Shown piece after piece: positions 8,113 to 24,162 of a DNA stretch of 64,000 nucleotides (positions within the stretch are counted from its first letter, which is position 1; each line of letters starts with the position of its first letter). The stretch is from Streptomyces sp. S4.7 (GTDB taxonomy: Bacteria > Actinomycetota > Actinomycetes > Streptomycetales > Streptomycetaceae). The translations under genes were made by a program, and so were the position numbers. Where the stretch lies: positions 1,178,001 through 1,242,000 of the forward strand of contig NZ_CP048397.1 in assembly GCF_010384365.1 (NCBI RefSeq). The letters are read 5' to 3'. The notes beneath the pieces are model-generated. The model was not told the DNA's origin. It ran no database searches and worked only from the letters and a program-made list of their open reading frames with translations.

Positions 8113-8787
8113 TTGTCCCGCTTTGCGCTCGTCAAGGCAGTGCTCGGACCGATCTTGCGTCTGATGTTCCGCCCACGGGTGGAGGGCGCCGAGAACATTC
8201 CGGGGACGGGTCCGGTGATCCTCGCCGGCAACCACCTCACCTTCATCGACTCGATGATCCTGCCGCTCGTCTGCGGCAGCCGTCCGGTCTTCTTCATCGG
8301 CAAGGACGAGTACGTCACCGGCAAGGGGCTCAAGGGCCGGCTGATGGCCTGGTTCTTCACCGGCTGCGGCATGATCCCGGTGGACCGTGACGGCGGGCGC
8401 GGCGGTGTCGCCGCGCTGATGACCGGCCGCCGGGTGCTGGAGGACGGTCATATGTTCGGCATCTACCCGGAGGGCACGCGCTCCCCCGACGGCCGCCTGT
8501 ACCGGGGCCGTACGGGTATCGCGCGCCTCACGCTGATGACCGGCGCGCCCGTGGTGCCGTTCGCGATGATCGGCACGGACAAGATCCAGCCGAACGGGTC
8601 GGGGATGCCGCGGCCGAGCAGGGTGACGGTCCGTTTCGGCGCGCCGATGGAGTTCTCGCGGTACGACGGCATGGACCGCGACCGCTACGTGCTGCGGGCG
8701 GTGACCGACTCCGTGATGACGGAGGTCATGCGGCTCGGCGGCCAGGAGTACGTGGACATGTACGCCACCAAGGCGAAGGCGGCCTGA
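8113..8787 (+). CDS. 1-acyl-sn-glycerol-3-phosphate acyltransferase (PlsC-like)
   Basis: A 224-residue membrane-associated acyltransferase that adds the second acyl chain to lysophosphatidate. The TTG start at 8113 is supported by GGAGGA 6 nt upstream. The catalytic block NHLTFID (H-x4-D, His41/Asp46) is followed by the substrate-binding block YPEGTRSPDG, both diagnostic of PlsC. Streptomyces has several PlsC paralogues, so the exact acceptor is uncertain. The gene converges on the MFS pump and shares a folded GGTCC repeat region with it. Confidence 0.88.
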   Translation: MSRFALVKAVLGPILRLMFRPRVEGAENIPGTGPVILAGNHLTFIDSMILPLVCGSRPVFFIGKDEYVTGKGLKGRLMAWFFTGCGMIPVDRDGGRGGVAALMTGRRVLEDGHMFGIYPEGTRSPDGRLYRGRTGIARLTLMTGAPVVPFAMIGTDKIQPNGSGMPRPSRVTVRFGAPMEFSRYDGMDRDRYVLRAVTDSVMTEVMRLGGQEYVDMYATKAKAA

Positions 8788-8808
8788 CCCGCCGTCCGCT
8801 CCGGGGCA

Positions 8809-8867
8809 CGGTCACCGGGCGCCGGTGACCGGTCCGGTCCGGTCCGGTCCGGTCCGGTCCGGTCACC
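8809..8867. terminator. Overlapping hairpins with a (GGTCC)6 repeat between plsC and the MFS gene
   Basis: A perfect 10-bp stem (cggtcaccgg / ccggtgaccg, 8809-8831) is followed by six tandem GGTCC units (8831-8860) and another ggtcacc (8861-8867) overlapping the MFS stop codon. The middle ggtgacc can pair with either flank, so two alternative hairpins exist. It probably serves as a bidirectional terminator; the pentamer array may vary in copy number. Confidence 0.6.
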
Positions 8868-10416
8868 GTACGGACGAGGGCTGCTTCTCCACTTCCTCCT
8901 CCAGCTTCTGACCGCGCAGCAGGAACCACGCGACCACCGAGGTCGCGAGCAGCACCGCCGCTCCCGCGCCCGCCGCGATGCGCAGGCCGTGGACGAACGC
9001 CTCCTGCGCCGCGGCGACCAGTTCCGCGGCCTGGTGGCCGGGGACCGCGCCGGCCGCCTCGACCGCGCCGCCCAGGGACTCGTGGGCGGCCGAGGCCGTC
9101 TCCGCCGGTACGCCCGCCGGTGTCGGGAAGCCCCGGTAGACGCCGGTGACGATCGAGCCGAGGAGCGCGATACCGAGCGCGGCGCCCAGTTCGTACGCCG
9201 TCTCCGACACCGCCGACGCCGCGCCCGCCTGTTCCTTGGGAACGCTGGAGAGGATCACGTCCGCCGTCACGGTGAAGGAGAATCCCGCGCCGACGCCGAC
9301 GACCAGCAGCACGCCGCCGAGCAGCGGGTAGCCGGTGTCCTCGGACAGCAGGACGAGCGCGGCGGTCGCCAGGCCGACACCGGCGAGGCCGCCGGCCACC
9401 ACCAGCCGTACGGAGAACCGGCGGGCGGCCCGGCCGGCGAGCAGCCCCGCCGTCACGGCGCCGACGGCGGCGGGCAGTTCGGCGACGCCCGCCTCCAACG
9501 GGCCGCGCCCCTGCACGAGTTGCAGATACTGCGAGAGGAAGAAGACGAGCCCCGACAGGCCGAGGATGGTCAGCAGATCGGCCAGCACGGCCCCGGAGAA
9601 GCCCCGGTTCCTGAACAGCCGCATGTCGAGCAGCGGGTGGCGGATCGTGAGCTGTCGCCGTACGAACACGATCAGCGCGCCGACGCCGACCACCGCGGCC
9701 GCGGCGATGTCCCAGCGCATCCCGTGCGCGGCGGCTTCCTTGATGGCGTACACGACACCGACGATCCCCACGAGGGACAGCAGCACGCTGCGCATGTCCC
9801 AGGGGCCGGGTGCGGGGTTCTTCGACTCGGGCAGCAGCTTCACGCCGACGACGACGAGGACGGCCATGACGGGCAGGTTGATCAGGAAGACCGAGCCCCA
9901 CCAGAAGTGCTCCAGCAGGAATCCGCCGACGACCGGGCCCACGGCGGCGCCCGCCGAGGCCGCGGCGCCCCAGATGCCGATGGCGAGGCTGCGCTCCCTC
10001 GGGTCGTGGAAGATGTTGCGGATCAGGGCGAGCGTGGACGGCATCAGTGTGGCGCCCGCGACACCCAGCAGCGCCCGCGCGACGATCATCATCTCCGGGC
10101 TGGTGGCGTAGGCGTTGAGGACGGAGACGGCGCCGAAGGCGACCGCGCCGGTCAGGAGCAGCTTCTTGCGGCCGATCCGGTCGCCGAGGCTGCCCATGGA
10201 GACGAGCAGGCCGGCGATGACGAACGAGTAGATGTCGCCGATCCAGAGCAGCTGGGTGCCCGACGGCTTGAGGTCCTCGCTGAGGAACGGAGTGGCGAGG
10301 CCGAGGACCGTGGCGTCGACGGCCACCAGCAGCACGGCCAGGACGAGCACCGAGAGGGCGAGCCAGCGCCCCGGCTGGTACCGGCGGTCCGCCGCCGGCC
10401 GGTCGGTGATGATCAT
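8863..10416 (-). CDS. MFS drug efflux transporter, DHA2 (14-helix) family
   Basis: A 517-residue major-facilitator exporter of the EmrB/QacA group with about 14 transmembrane segments. Motif A reads GSLGDRIGRKKLL, motif C lies in GAAASAGAAVGPVVGGFLLE, and the first helix carries the family's conserved Asp (VLLVAVDATVLGLATP). It likely exports a toxic or secondary-metabolite compound using the proton gradient. The ATG overlaps the stop codon of the upstream TetR gene (ATGA), making the two one operon. C-terminal tail KLEEEVEKQPSSVR is cytoplasmic. Confidence 0.92.
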   Translation of the reverse strand: MIITDRPAADRRYQPGRWLALSVLVLAVLLVAVDATVLGLATPFLSEDLKPSGTQLLWIGDIYSFVIAGLLVSMGSLGDRIGRKKLLLTGAVAFGAVSVLNAYATSPEMMIVARALLGVAGATLMPSTLALIRNIFHDPRERSLAIGIWGAAASAGAAVGPVVGGFLLEHFWWGSVFLINLPVMAVLVVVGVKLLPESKNPAPGPWDMRSVLLSLVGIVGVVYAIKEAAAHGMRWDIAAAAVVGVGALIVFVRRQLTIRHPLLDMRLFRNRGFSGAVLADLLTILGLSGLVFFLSQYLQLVQGRGPLEAGVAELPAAVGAVTAGLLAGRAARRFSVRLVVAGGLAGVGLATAALVLLSEDTGYPLLGGVLLVVGVGAGFSFTVTADVILSSVPKEQAGAASAVSETAYELGAALGIALLGSIVTGVYRGFPTPAGVPAETASAAHESLGGAVEAAGAVPGHQAAELVAAAQEAFVHGLRIAAGAGAAVLLATSVVAWFLLRGQKLEEEVEKQPSSVR

Positions 10417-10961
10417 TGCTCCACGCTCCGTCGTGCTCCGCCGAGCAGCAACTCGGCGATCATGTACTGAAAGTCCTTGGGGGCGACCCGTCCGTCCTGG
10501 ACGGCCCACGCGCAGCTGCCGATGAGTCCGTAGAAGGCCTCGGTGAGCCAGGCGGGGGGCAGATCGATCCGGAACTCGCCCCGCTCCTGTCCGCGCCGGA
10601 AGAGCGCGGCGACGCGGGCGTCGAGCCTGTCCCACCCCTCGTTGACCTCGCCCTCGAAGAGCTGGTTCTCGGTGACGAGGAAGGCCAGCAGTCCGGCGGC
10701 GGGCTCGACCCGGGCGATGAGCCGGCGGACCGCGTCGCCCGCGGGGCCCTCGTCCGTCCGTGCCGCGTCGAGCGCCGCTTCGAACTCCTGGATGCCGGAC
10801 TCCTCCAGCGCCCTGACCAGGGCGTCGCGTCCCGCGAAGTGCCGGTGCAGGGTGGCCCGGCCGATCCCGGAGGCCCGCGCGACCTCGTCCATGGTGGCGG
10901 TGGCCTTGCGGGTGAGGAGGGCGGCGGCCGTACGCAGCACCTGGTCGCGATCGACTGTCAT
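10413..10961 (-). CDS. TetR-family regulator of the adjacent MFS pump
   Basis: A 182-residue TetR-type repressor. The N-terminal helix-turn-helix (about residues 8-52) includes KATATMDEVARASGIGRATLHRHFAGRDAL, a typical TetR recognition helix; the rest is a helical ligand-binding domain. The start ATG at 10961 is preferred over an in-frame start at 11003 because the operator palindrome (10979-11000) lies between them. TATGGT lies 6 nt before the ATG, consistent with a leaderless transcript. It likely represses its own operon until the pump substrate binds. Confidence 0.9.
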   Translation of the reverse strand: MTVDRDQVLRTAAALLTRKATATMDEVARASGIGRATLHRHFAGRDALVRALEESGIQEFEAALDAARTDEGPAGDAVRRLIARVEPAAGLLAFLVTENQLFEGEVNEGWDRLDARVAALFRRGQERGEFRIDLPPAWLTEAFYGLIGSCAWAVQDGRVAPKDFQYMIAELLLGGARRSVEQ

Positions 10962-11000
10962 GAGACAACCATAGACCAAATGAGACACCGATGTCTCATT
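10960..11000. promoter_or_regulatory. TetR operator: perfect palindrome plus half-site
   Basis: aatgagaca (10979-10987) and tgtctcatt (10992-11000) form a perfect 9-bp inverted repeat with a 4-bp centre. A third half-site, atgagaca, overlaps the start codon at 10960-10967. The site straddles the expected promoter of the TetR/MFS operon, which is typical of autorepression. Confidence 0.8.
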
Positions 11001-11099
11001 CAATACGAACGCCGCTCAGTACAGGGCGCTGTCGAACGGGAGCCCTCCAAGGGATATCTTGATGTCGAGCAATGTTGCAGACGTTGAGCGGAGCAGCCG

Positions 11100-13319
<2,220 letters not shown>

Positions 13320-13334
13320 TCCGACCGCGCGACG

Positions 13335-13379
13335 CGAGAGCGCCGGACGGGCTCGACAGGAGCCCGTCCGGCGCTCTCG
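13335..13379. terminator. Bidirectional terminator between icd and argH
   Basis: A perfect 19-bp inverted repeat (13335-13353 and 13361-13379) with a 7-nt loop. It lies 16 bp after the icd stop and 20 bp before the convergent argH stop, so it can end both transcripts. Confidence 0.9.
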
Positions 13380-13398
13380 TTTCCGGCCGCTTCCGCGC

Positions 13399-16169
<2,771 letters not shown>

Positions 16170-16198
16170 GGGTTTCTCCTAACGGTGCATACGCTGAC

Positions 16199-16234
16199 GG
16201 GTATAACTATGCAGTCCACCGTATGTTTTGTCAA
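16199..16234 (-). promoter_or_regulatory. argG promoter with overlapping ARG box
   Basis: On the reverse strand TTGACA (16234-16229) is separated by exactly 17 bp from CATAGT (16211-16206), a near-consensus vegetative promoter. TGCATAGTTATAC, reading leftward from 16213, matches the Streptomyces ARG-box pattern TGCATA-N3-AT-N-C and covers the -10 element. ArgR bound here would block polymerase. Confidence 0.8.
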
Positions 16235-16272
16235 CGCGGTCCCGGCAGGTCGGCCCGAACACGCTCCCCGCA

Positions 16273-16659
16273 TCACCCGTCGCTCTCCGTGATCTCGGCC
16301 ACCAGTACCCGTGGATGGCTGTGCTCCAGGTCCTTGGTGGCCGTGAGAAGGGTGAGCGTGCCTTCGGCGGCCAGCTCCACGAGCCGTTCGAGGGCCTCCG
16401 AGGCGGCCGAACCGGCTTCGGCCAGTTCCTCGCGGTATCGGTCGGCGAATTCCGGGTACTTCCGCGGATCGTGCCCGTACCACTTCCGCAGTTCGGCGGA
16501 CGGGGCCGCCGTTTTCAGCCAGTCGTCGAACACGGCGTCGGTCTTGGCGAGCCCGCGCGGCCAGAGGCGGTCGACGAGCACCCGCGTGCCGTCGCCCGGC
16601 TCCGCCGCCTCGTAGACCCGCCGGATCCGTACCCCGTGTGCCGGCTTCTTCTCGGTCAT
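16273..16659 (-). CDS. DUF488 family protein
   Basis: A 128-residue DUF488 protein. The family's hallmarks are present: RIRRVYEAAEPGDGTRVLVDRLWPRG near the N-terminus, FDDWLKTAAPSAELRKWYGHDPRKYPEFADRY in the middle and LLTATKDLEHSHPRVLVAEI at the end. Some members of this family have been linked to heme or DNA repair, but the function is not established. The ATG at 16659 starts just before the conserved region. It is divergent from the flavin-oxidase-like gene. Confidence 0.88.
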   Translation of the reverse strand: MTEKKPAHGVRIRRVYEAAEPGDGTRVLVDRLWPRGLAKTDAVFDDWLKTAAPSAELRKWYGHDPRKYPEFADRYREELAEAGSAASEALERLVELAAEGTLTLLTATKDLEHSHPRVLVAEITESDG

Positions 16660-16734
16660 GCGTCCCGTCCCGTCCGGTTCACTCGCTGGGAAACGTCTCG
16701 ACGCGCGCGACATTCGGCGCCGACAATAGATGTC

Positions 16735-17349
<615 letters not shown>

Positions 17350-17520
17350 GGTCTGTCGTTCGGATCAGGCCGGATCAGGGAGCGGGGTCCGGTGCGTGCG
17401 ATCGCAACGCGGAGCGTTGGCGACCGACGACAACGCGGCACGCACGCCCGCCGCGTTGTCGGACTCGCCCGAGTACGCCCGGTACGGATGCGATCCTCCG
17501 TCTGGAGAGGCGGTCAAGTC
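17350..17520 (+). repeat. Decayed interspersed repeat, related to elements at 8031 and 38533
   Basis: The left part (17362-17380) shares 19 identical bp with the repeat core at 8041-8059. The right part (17450-17500) matches 41 of 51 bases of the inner segment of the MITE-like element at 38591-38641, opposite strand. The stretch therefore looks like a composite or decayed copy of intergenic mobile repeats inserted upstream of the L,D-transpeptidase-like gene. Confidence 0.6.
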
Positions 17521-17542
17521 GCGACCGGCATACGGTCCGAGC

Positions 17543-18256
17543 ATGCGCGTCCTTCGCACGCTCGGCTCCGTCCTGCTCGCCGTCACCGCCACGGTCGCCG
17601 CGGGACCCGTCGTACCCTCGGACACCTCCGTGCCACTGCCCGAGCGGATGGCCGACACCGGCGGCGGCAGTCAGCTGATCACCGCCGAGGCCGCGACCAC
17701 CGGCGCGACCACGGGCCGCGTCACCTGGTGGGACCGGCGCGGCGGGCGCTGGGTGGCGGCGGGGTCGGCGGACGCGCGGTTCGGCGCGGGCGGACTGGTC
17801 CGGGGCACCGAGCGCCGGCAGGGCACCTCGACCACACCCACCGGGCTCTACGACCTGCCCTACGCGTTCGGCATCCGGCCGGCGCCGAAGGGGACCCGTT
17901 ACCCGTACCGCCCGGTGACCGACCGGTCCTGGTGGTGCCAGGACAACGACTCGCGCGCGTACAACCGGTGGGTCGAGGGCCTGCCGGCCGACTGCCGGGC
18001 CGGTGAGGCCGAGAAGCTGACCGACTTCGGCACGCAGTACGCCCACGCCCTGGTCATCGGCTTCAACTACGAGCGGCCCGTGCGCGGCCGGGGCGCCGCG
18101 ATCTTCCTGCACGTCGACGGCAAGGGCGCGACGGCCGGTTGTGTCTCCGTGCCCGCCGGGGCGATGAGCCGCATCCTGGCGTGGGCCGACCCCGGGCGCT
18201 CACCGCACATCGCGGTGGGCACGGAGTCGGGGCGCACGGCGCTCACGAACTACTGA
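17543..18256 (+). CDS. Secreted L,D-transpeptidase (YkuD-like) catalytic domain protein
   Basis: A 237-residue exported protein. Residues 1-25 form a Sec signal (RVLRTLGSVLLAVTATVAAG). The catalytic end reads HVDGKGATAGCVSV, the H-x(n)-(S/T)-x-G-C signature of L,D-transpeptidases with the nucleophilic Cys; RQGTSTTPTGLYDLP is the typical upstream block. Such enzymes make or edit 3-3 peptidoglycan cross-links or are amidase-like relatives. TACGGT 6 nt before the ATG suggests a leaderless transcript. It converges on argR with a 24-bp gap. Confidence 0.82.
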   Translation: MRVLRTLGSVLLAVTATVAAGPVVPSDTSVPLPERMADTGGGSQLITAEAATTGATTGRVTWWDRRGGRWVAAGSADARFGAGGLVRGTERRQGTSTTPTGLYDLPYAFGIRPAPKGTRYPYRPVTDRSWWCQDNDSRAYNRWVEGLPADCRAGEAEKLTDFGTQYAHALVIGFNYERPVRGRGAAIFLHVDGKGATAGCVSVPAGAMSRILAWADPGRSPHIAVGTESGRTALTNY

Positions 18257-18280
18257 CCCCCGCCGGCCCGGCTCCCCCGG

Positions 18281-18892
18281 TCAGCCGTCCTTCTGGGCCA
18301 GCCGCAGCAGATGGTCCGCGAGCGCCTGCCCGCCCGCCGGGTCGCGGCTGATCAGCAGCAGCGTGTCGTCGCCCGCGATGGTACCGAGGATCGGCCGGAG
18401 TTCGGCCTGGTCGATGGCCGAGGCGAGGAACTGGGCGGCGCCCGGCGGCGTACGGAGCACCACGAGATTGGCGGACGCCTCGGCGGAGATGAGCAGTTCG
18501 CCGGAGAGCCGGCGCATGCGCTCCTCCTTCGCGGACTCACCGAGCGGGGCGTGCGGGGTGCGGTAGCCGCCCTCGCTGGGGACCGCGTAGATCAGCTCGC
18601 CGCCGGTGTTGCGGATCTTCACGGCGCCCAGCTCGTCCAGATCGCGCGAGAGCGTCGCCTGCGTGACGCTCAGACCGTCGTCGGCGAGGAGCTTGGCGAG
18701 CTGGCTCTGGCTGCGGACCGGCTGCCGGTTGAGGATGTCCACGATCCGGCGGTGCCGCGCCGTGCGGGTCTGCGGGACGGACGGGCCGCTGTGCTCGGCC
18801 GCGCCGTTCCCGCCCTCGGCGCCGTGCGTGCCGTTGCCGTTGGTGCCGTTCGCTTCGATCCCGTTGTGCTCGGGTGCCTGCGCCTCGGTCAT
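18281..18892 (-). CDS. argR: Arginine repressor ArgR
   Basis: A 203-residue ArgR/AhrC repressor. The first about 42 residues are a Gly/Asn/Thr-rich extension (Streptomyces specific); a winged helix follows ([20 protein letters not shown], then [16 protein letters not shown]), and the C-terminal hexamerisation and arginine-binding domain contains [15 protein letters not shown] with the paired Asp that contacts arginine. With arginine it binds ARG boxes such as that at argG. It is the last gene of argCJBDR, 7 bp after argD, giving feedback within the operon. Confidence 0.96.
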   Translation of the reverse strand: MTEAQAPEHNGIEANGTNGNGTHGAEGGNGAAEHSGPSVPQTRTARHRRIVDILNRQPVRSQSQLAKLLADDGLSVTQATLSRDLDELGAVKIRNTGGELIYAVPSEGGYRTPHAPLGESAKEERMRRLSGELLISAEASANLVVLRTPPGAAQFLASAIDQAELRPILGTIAGDDTLLLISRDPAGGQALADHLLRLAQKDG

Positions 18893-18899
18893 CGTCGTC

Positions 18900-20114
18900 T
18901 CATTCCCCGGATCGTCCGTCCCCGTCGGTCCCCTGTGCGGTGTCGAGGATGCCCGGCAGGGCCCGGAGGAACGTGTCCACCTCGTCGTCGCCGATGATCA
19001 GCGGTGGCATGAGCCGTACGACATCGGGAGCTGGCGCGTTCACCAGGAGACCGGCATCCTGAGCCGCCTGCTGCACCCGCGGCGCGAGGGACCCGGTGAG
19101 CACGATACCCAGCAGCAGCCCCGCGCCACGGACATGCGAGACCAGGGGGTGTCCGAGCGCCTCGATTCCGTCCCGCAGCCGCTCCCCCAGCCGCTTCACC
19201 TGGTCGAGCGCGCCGTCGGCGCCGAGCGTGTCCAGCACGGCGAGTCCGGCGGCGCACGCGACGGGGTTTCCGCCGAAGGTCGTCCCGTGCTGGCCGGGCT
19301 TGAGCAGGTCGGCCGCCGGGCCGAACGCCAGGGTCGCGCCGAGCGGCAGACCCCCGCCGAGCCCCTTGGCGAGCGTGACGACATCGGGCTCGACACTCTG
19401 GTGGGCCTGGTACTCGAACCAGTGCCCGGTCCGGCCGACACCCGTCTGGACCTCGTCGAGCACCAGCAGGGTGCCGGTCGCGCGGGTGATCTCCCGCGCC
19501 GCCTCCAGGTATCCCTTCGGCGGGACGACGACGCCGTTCTCCCCCTGGATGGGCTCGATGATCAGCAGCGCGGTCTCCTCGGTGACGGCGGCCCTGAGCG
19601 CGTCGGCGTCTCCGTACGGAACGTGCGTGACATCACCGGGCAGCGGCAGGAACGGCTCCCGCTTGCCCGGCTGCCCGGTGAGCCCGAGCGCGCCCATCGT
19701 GCGCCCGTGGAAGCCGCCGTCGGTGGCGACCATGTGCCCGCGGCCGGTGAGCCGGCCGATCTTGAACGCGGCCTCGTTCGCCTCGGCGCCGGAGTTGCAG
19801 AAGAAGACCCGGCCGGGGCGGTCGGCGAGGTCGATGAGCCGTTCGGCGAGGGCGACGGGCGGGCCGGCGACGTACAGGTTCGACACGTGCCCGAGGGAGG
19901 CGATCTGCCGGGAGACCGCCTCGACGACGGCGGGGTGCGCGTGTCCGAGGGCGTTCACTGCGATACCGGCGACGAAGTCGGTGTACGCGGTGCCGTCGGC
20001 GTCCCAGACGGTGGCCCCGTCGCCGCGCACGAGGGAGAGGGGCGGGGTGCCGTAGTTGTCGGCCATGACGTGCCGCCAGCGCCGCGCGAGCTCCTGGTTG
20101 CTGTCGTCGGTCAT
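18900..20114 (-). CDS. argD: Acetylornithine aminotransferase
   Basis: A 404-residue class III PLP aminotransferase that converts N-acetylglutamate semialdehyde to N-acetylornithine with glutamate. FHGRTMGAL (135-143), [14 protein letters not shown] (Asp220 contacts the pyridine N) and the Schiff-base lysine Lys250 in TLAKGLGGG are all in place. The start overlaps the argB stop (ATGA). Confidence 0.96.
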   Translation of the reverse strand: MTDDSNQELARRWRHVMADNYGTPPLSLVRGDGATVWDADGTAYTDFVAGIAVNALGHAHPAVVEAVSRQIASLGHVSNLYVAGPPVALAERLIDLADRPGRVFFCNSGAEANEAAFKIGRLTGRGHMVATDGGFHGRTMGALGLTGQPGKREPFLPLPGDVTHVPYGDADALRAAVTEETALLIIEPIQGENGVVVPPKGYLEAAREITRATGTLLVLDEVQTGVGRTGHWFEYQAHQSVEPDVVTLAKGLGGGLPLGATLAFGPAADLLKPGQHGTTFGGNPVACAAGLAVLDTLGADGALDQVKRLGERLRDGIEALGHPLVSHVRGAGLLLGIVLTGSLAPRVQQAAQDAGLLVNAPAPDVVRLMPPLIIGDDEVDTFLRALPGILDTAQGTDGDGRSGE

Positions 20115-21052
20115 GATGCTCCCCCTTCTGTGAGCGGTGCGATCTCTGTCGGTTCGACCGGCTCCCGGCCGTCGGGGACGACCATCGTGCCGATGCCTTC
20201 GTCGGTGAAGATCTCCAGCAGGATCGAGTGCTGTACGCGGCCGTCGAGCACGCGGGCGGTGTTGACCCCGTTGCGCACGGCGAACAGACAGCCCTCCATC
20301 TTCGGCACCATGCCGCTGGACAGCTCGGGCAGCAGCTTCTCCAGCTCGGTCGCGGTGAGCCTGCTGATGACGTCGTCGTTGTTCGGCCAGTCCTCGTACA
20401 GGCCCTCGACGTCGGTGAGGACCATGAGCGTCTCGGCCCCGAGCGCCGCGGCGAGCGCGGCGGCGGCGGTGTCGGCGTTGACGTTGTAGACGTGTCCGTC
20501 GTCGGCGCTGCGCGCGATCGAGGAGATGACGGGGATACGGCCGTCGGCGAGCAGGGCCTCGATGGCGCCGGGGTCGATGGCGGTGATCTCCCCGACGCGG
20601 CCGATGTCGACGAGTTCGCCGTCGATACGGGGCCGGTGCCGGGTCGCCGAGATGGTGTGCGCGTCCTCGCCCGTCAAGCCGACGGCGAGCGGACCGTGCT
20701 GGTTGAGCAGTCCGACGAGTTCACGCTGGACCTGGCCGGCGAGCACCATCCGTACGACGTCCATCGCCTCGGGCGTGGTGACCCGCAGCCCGGCCTTGAA
20801 CTCGCTGACCAGCCCGTGCCGGTCGAGCTGCGCGCTGATCTGGGGGCCGCCGCCGTGCACGACGACCGGCTTGAGGCCGGCCTGCCGCAGGAAGACGACG
20901 TCCTGGGCGAACGCGGCCTTGAGGTCCTCGTCCACCATGGCGTTGCCGCCGAACTTGATGACGACGATCTTGCCGTTGTGACGGGTGAGCCAGGGCAGCG
21001 CCTCGATGAGGATCTGCGCCTTGGGCAGGGCGGTGTGCTTGCGCGCGGTCAT
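20111..21052 (-). CDS. argB: Acetylglutamate kinase
   Basis: A 313-residue amino-acid kinase phosphorylating N-acetylglutamate, the committed and usually arginine-inhibited step. KFGGNAM (33-39) and VHGGGPQIS (65-73) bind ATP phosphates and substrate, and [16 protein letters not shown] is the conserved nucleotide-binding segment. An N-terminal helix (residues 8-20) is present, as in the arginine-sensitive hexameric enzymes. Overlaps argJ and argD by 4 bp each. Confidence 0.96.
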   Translation of the reverse strand: MTARKHTALPKAQILIEALPWLTRHNGKIVVIKFGGNAMVDEDLKAAFAQDVVFLRQAGLKPVVVHGGGPQISAQLDRHGLVSEFKAGLRVTTPEAMDVVRMVLAGQVQRELVGLLNQHGPLAVGLTGEDAHTISATRHRPRIDGELVDIGRVGEITAIDPGAIEALLADGRIPVISSIARSADDGHVYNVNADTAAAALAAALGAETLMVLTDVEGLYEDWPNNDDVISRLTATELEKLLPELSSGMVPKMEGCLFAVRNGVNTARVLDGRVQHSILLEIFTDEGIGTMVVPDGREPVEPTEIAPLTEGGAS

Positions 21053-22218
21053 GAGCTGTACGCGCTGTTCTCGTGTACGTAGTCGGCGGTGAGGTCGTTG
21101 GTCCAGATGACCGCGGACTCCGTGCCGGCCGCGAGGTCGGCGGTGATCCGTACCTCCCGGAAGCGCATGTCGACGAGGTCGCGGTCGTCACCGACCGAGC
21201 CGTTCCTGCATACCCAGACGTCGTTGATGGCGACGTTCAGCCGGTCGGGGTCGAAGGCGGCGGAGGTCGTACCGATCGCCGACAGCACACGGCCCCAGTT
21301 GGGGTCCTCGCCGTGCAGTGCGCACTTGAGGAGGTTGTTACGGGCGACGGAGCGGCCGACCTCGACGGCGTCGTCCTCGGTCGCCGCGTTGATCACCTCG
21401 ATACGGATGTCCTTGCTGGCGCCCTCGGCGTCGCCGATGAGCTGGCGGCCCAGGTCGTCGCAGACCGCGCGGACGGCCTCCGCGAACTCCGCCCGGCCGG
21501 GCGTCACCCGGGAGGCGCCGGAGGCGAGGAGCAGCACGGTGTCGTTGGTGGACATGCAGCCGTCGGAGTCGACCCGGTCGAAGGTGGTCCGGGTGGCGGC
21601 GCGCAGGGCCGAGTCGAGCGCGGGGCTGTCGACGTCGGCGTCGGTGGTGAGAACGACGAGCATGGTGGCGAGGCCGGGGGCGAGCATGCCGGCGCCCTTG
21701 GCCATCCCGCCGACGGTCCAGCCGTCGCCGCTCACGACGGCCGTCTTGTGCACGCTGTCGGTGGTCTTGATGGCGATGGCGGCCTTCTCGCCGCCGTGCG
21801 CGGAGAGTTCGGCGGCCGCCTTCTCGATGCCCGGCAGGAGCTTGTCCATCGGGAGGTTGATGCCGATGAGCCCGGTGGAGGCGACGGCGATCTCGCCGGG
21901 GCTGTGGCTCTCGGGGGCGGCCTGGTTGAGCACCTCGGCGGCCTTCTCGGCGGTGGCGTGGGTGTCCTGGAAGCCCTTGGGGCCCGTACAGGCGTTGGCA
22001 CCACCGGAGTTGAGGACGACGGCGGAGATCCGGCCGCCCTTGACGACCTGCTCCGACCAGAGGACGGGGGCGGCCTTGACCCGGTTGGAGGTGAACACGC
22101 CGGCGGCGGCGCGGCGCGGGCCGGTGTTGACCACGAGGGCCAGGTCCGGGGTGCCGCTGTCCTTGATCCCGGCGGTGATGCCCGCCGCCGTGAATCCGCC
22201 TGCTGCGGTGACGCTCAC
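21049..22218 (-). CDS. argJ: Ornithine acetyltransferase ArgJ (bifunctional GAT/OAT family)
   Basis: A 389-residue proenzyme that recycles the acetyl group from N-acetylornithine to glutamate. The self-cleavage site is in [16 protein letters not shown]: Thr185 becomes the N-terminal nucleophile of the beta chain after cleavage between Ala184 and Thr185. The C-terminus ([13 protein letters not shown]) is the conserved family ending. GTG/ATG choice is clear because residues 1-20 match the usual start. Its presence means the pathway is cyclic; whether it also makes acetylglutamate from acetyl-CoA cannot be told. Confidence 0.95.
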   Translation of the reverse strand: MSVTAAGGFTAAGITAGIKDSGTPDLALVVNTGPRRAAAGVFTSNRVKAAPVLWSEQVVKGGRISAVVLNSGGANACTGPKGFQDTHATAEKAAEVLNQAAPESHSPGEIAVASTGLIGINLPMDKLLPGIEKAAAELSAHGGEKAAIAIKTTDSVHKTAVVSGDGWTVGGMAKGAGMLAPGLATMLVVLTTDADVDSPALDSALRAATRTTFDRVDSDGCMSTNDTVLLLASGASRVTPGRAEFAEAVRAVCDDLGRQLIGDAEGASKDIRIEVINAATEDDAVEVGRSVARNNLLKCALHGEDPNWGRVLSAIGTTSAAFDPDRLNVAINDVWVCRNGSVGDDRDLVDMRFREVRITADLAAGTESAVIWTNDLTADYVHENSAYSS

Positions 22219-22273
22219 TGCATCTCCTTGGTCGGGTGGGTGTTGGTGTCTCTCGCCCCGTTGGGGTGGCTGC

Positions 22274-24161
<1,888 letters not shown>

Positions 24162-24162
<1 letters not shown>

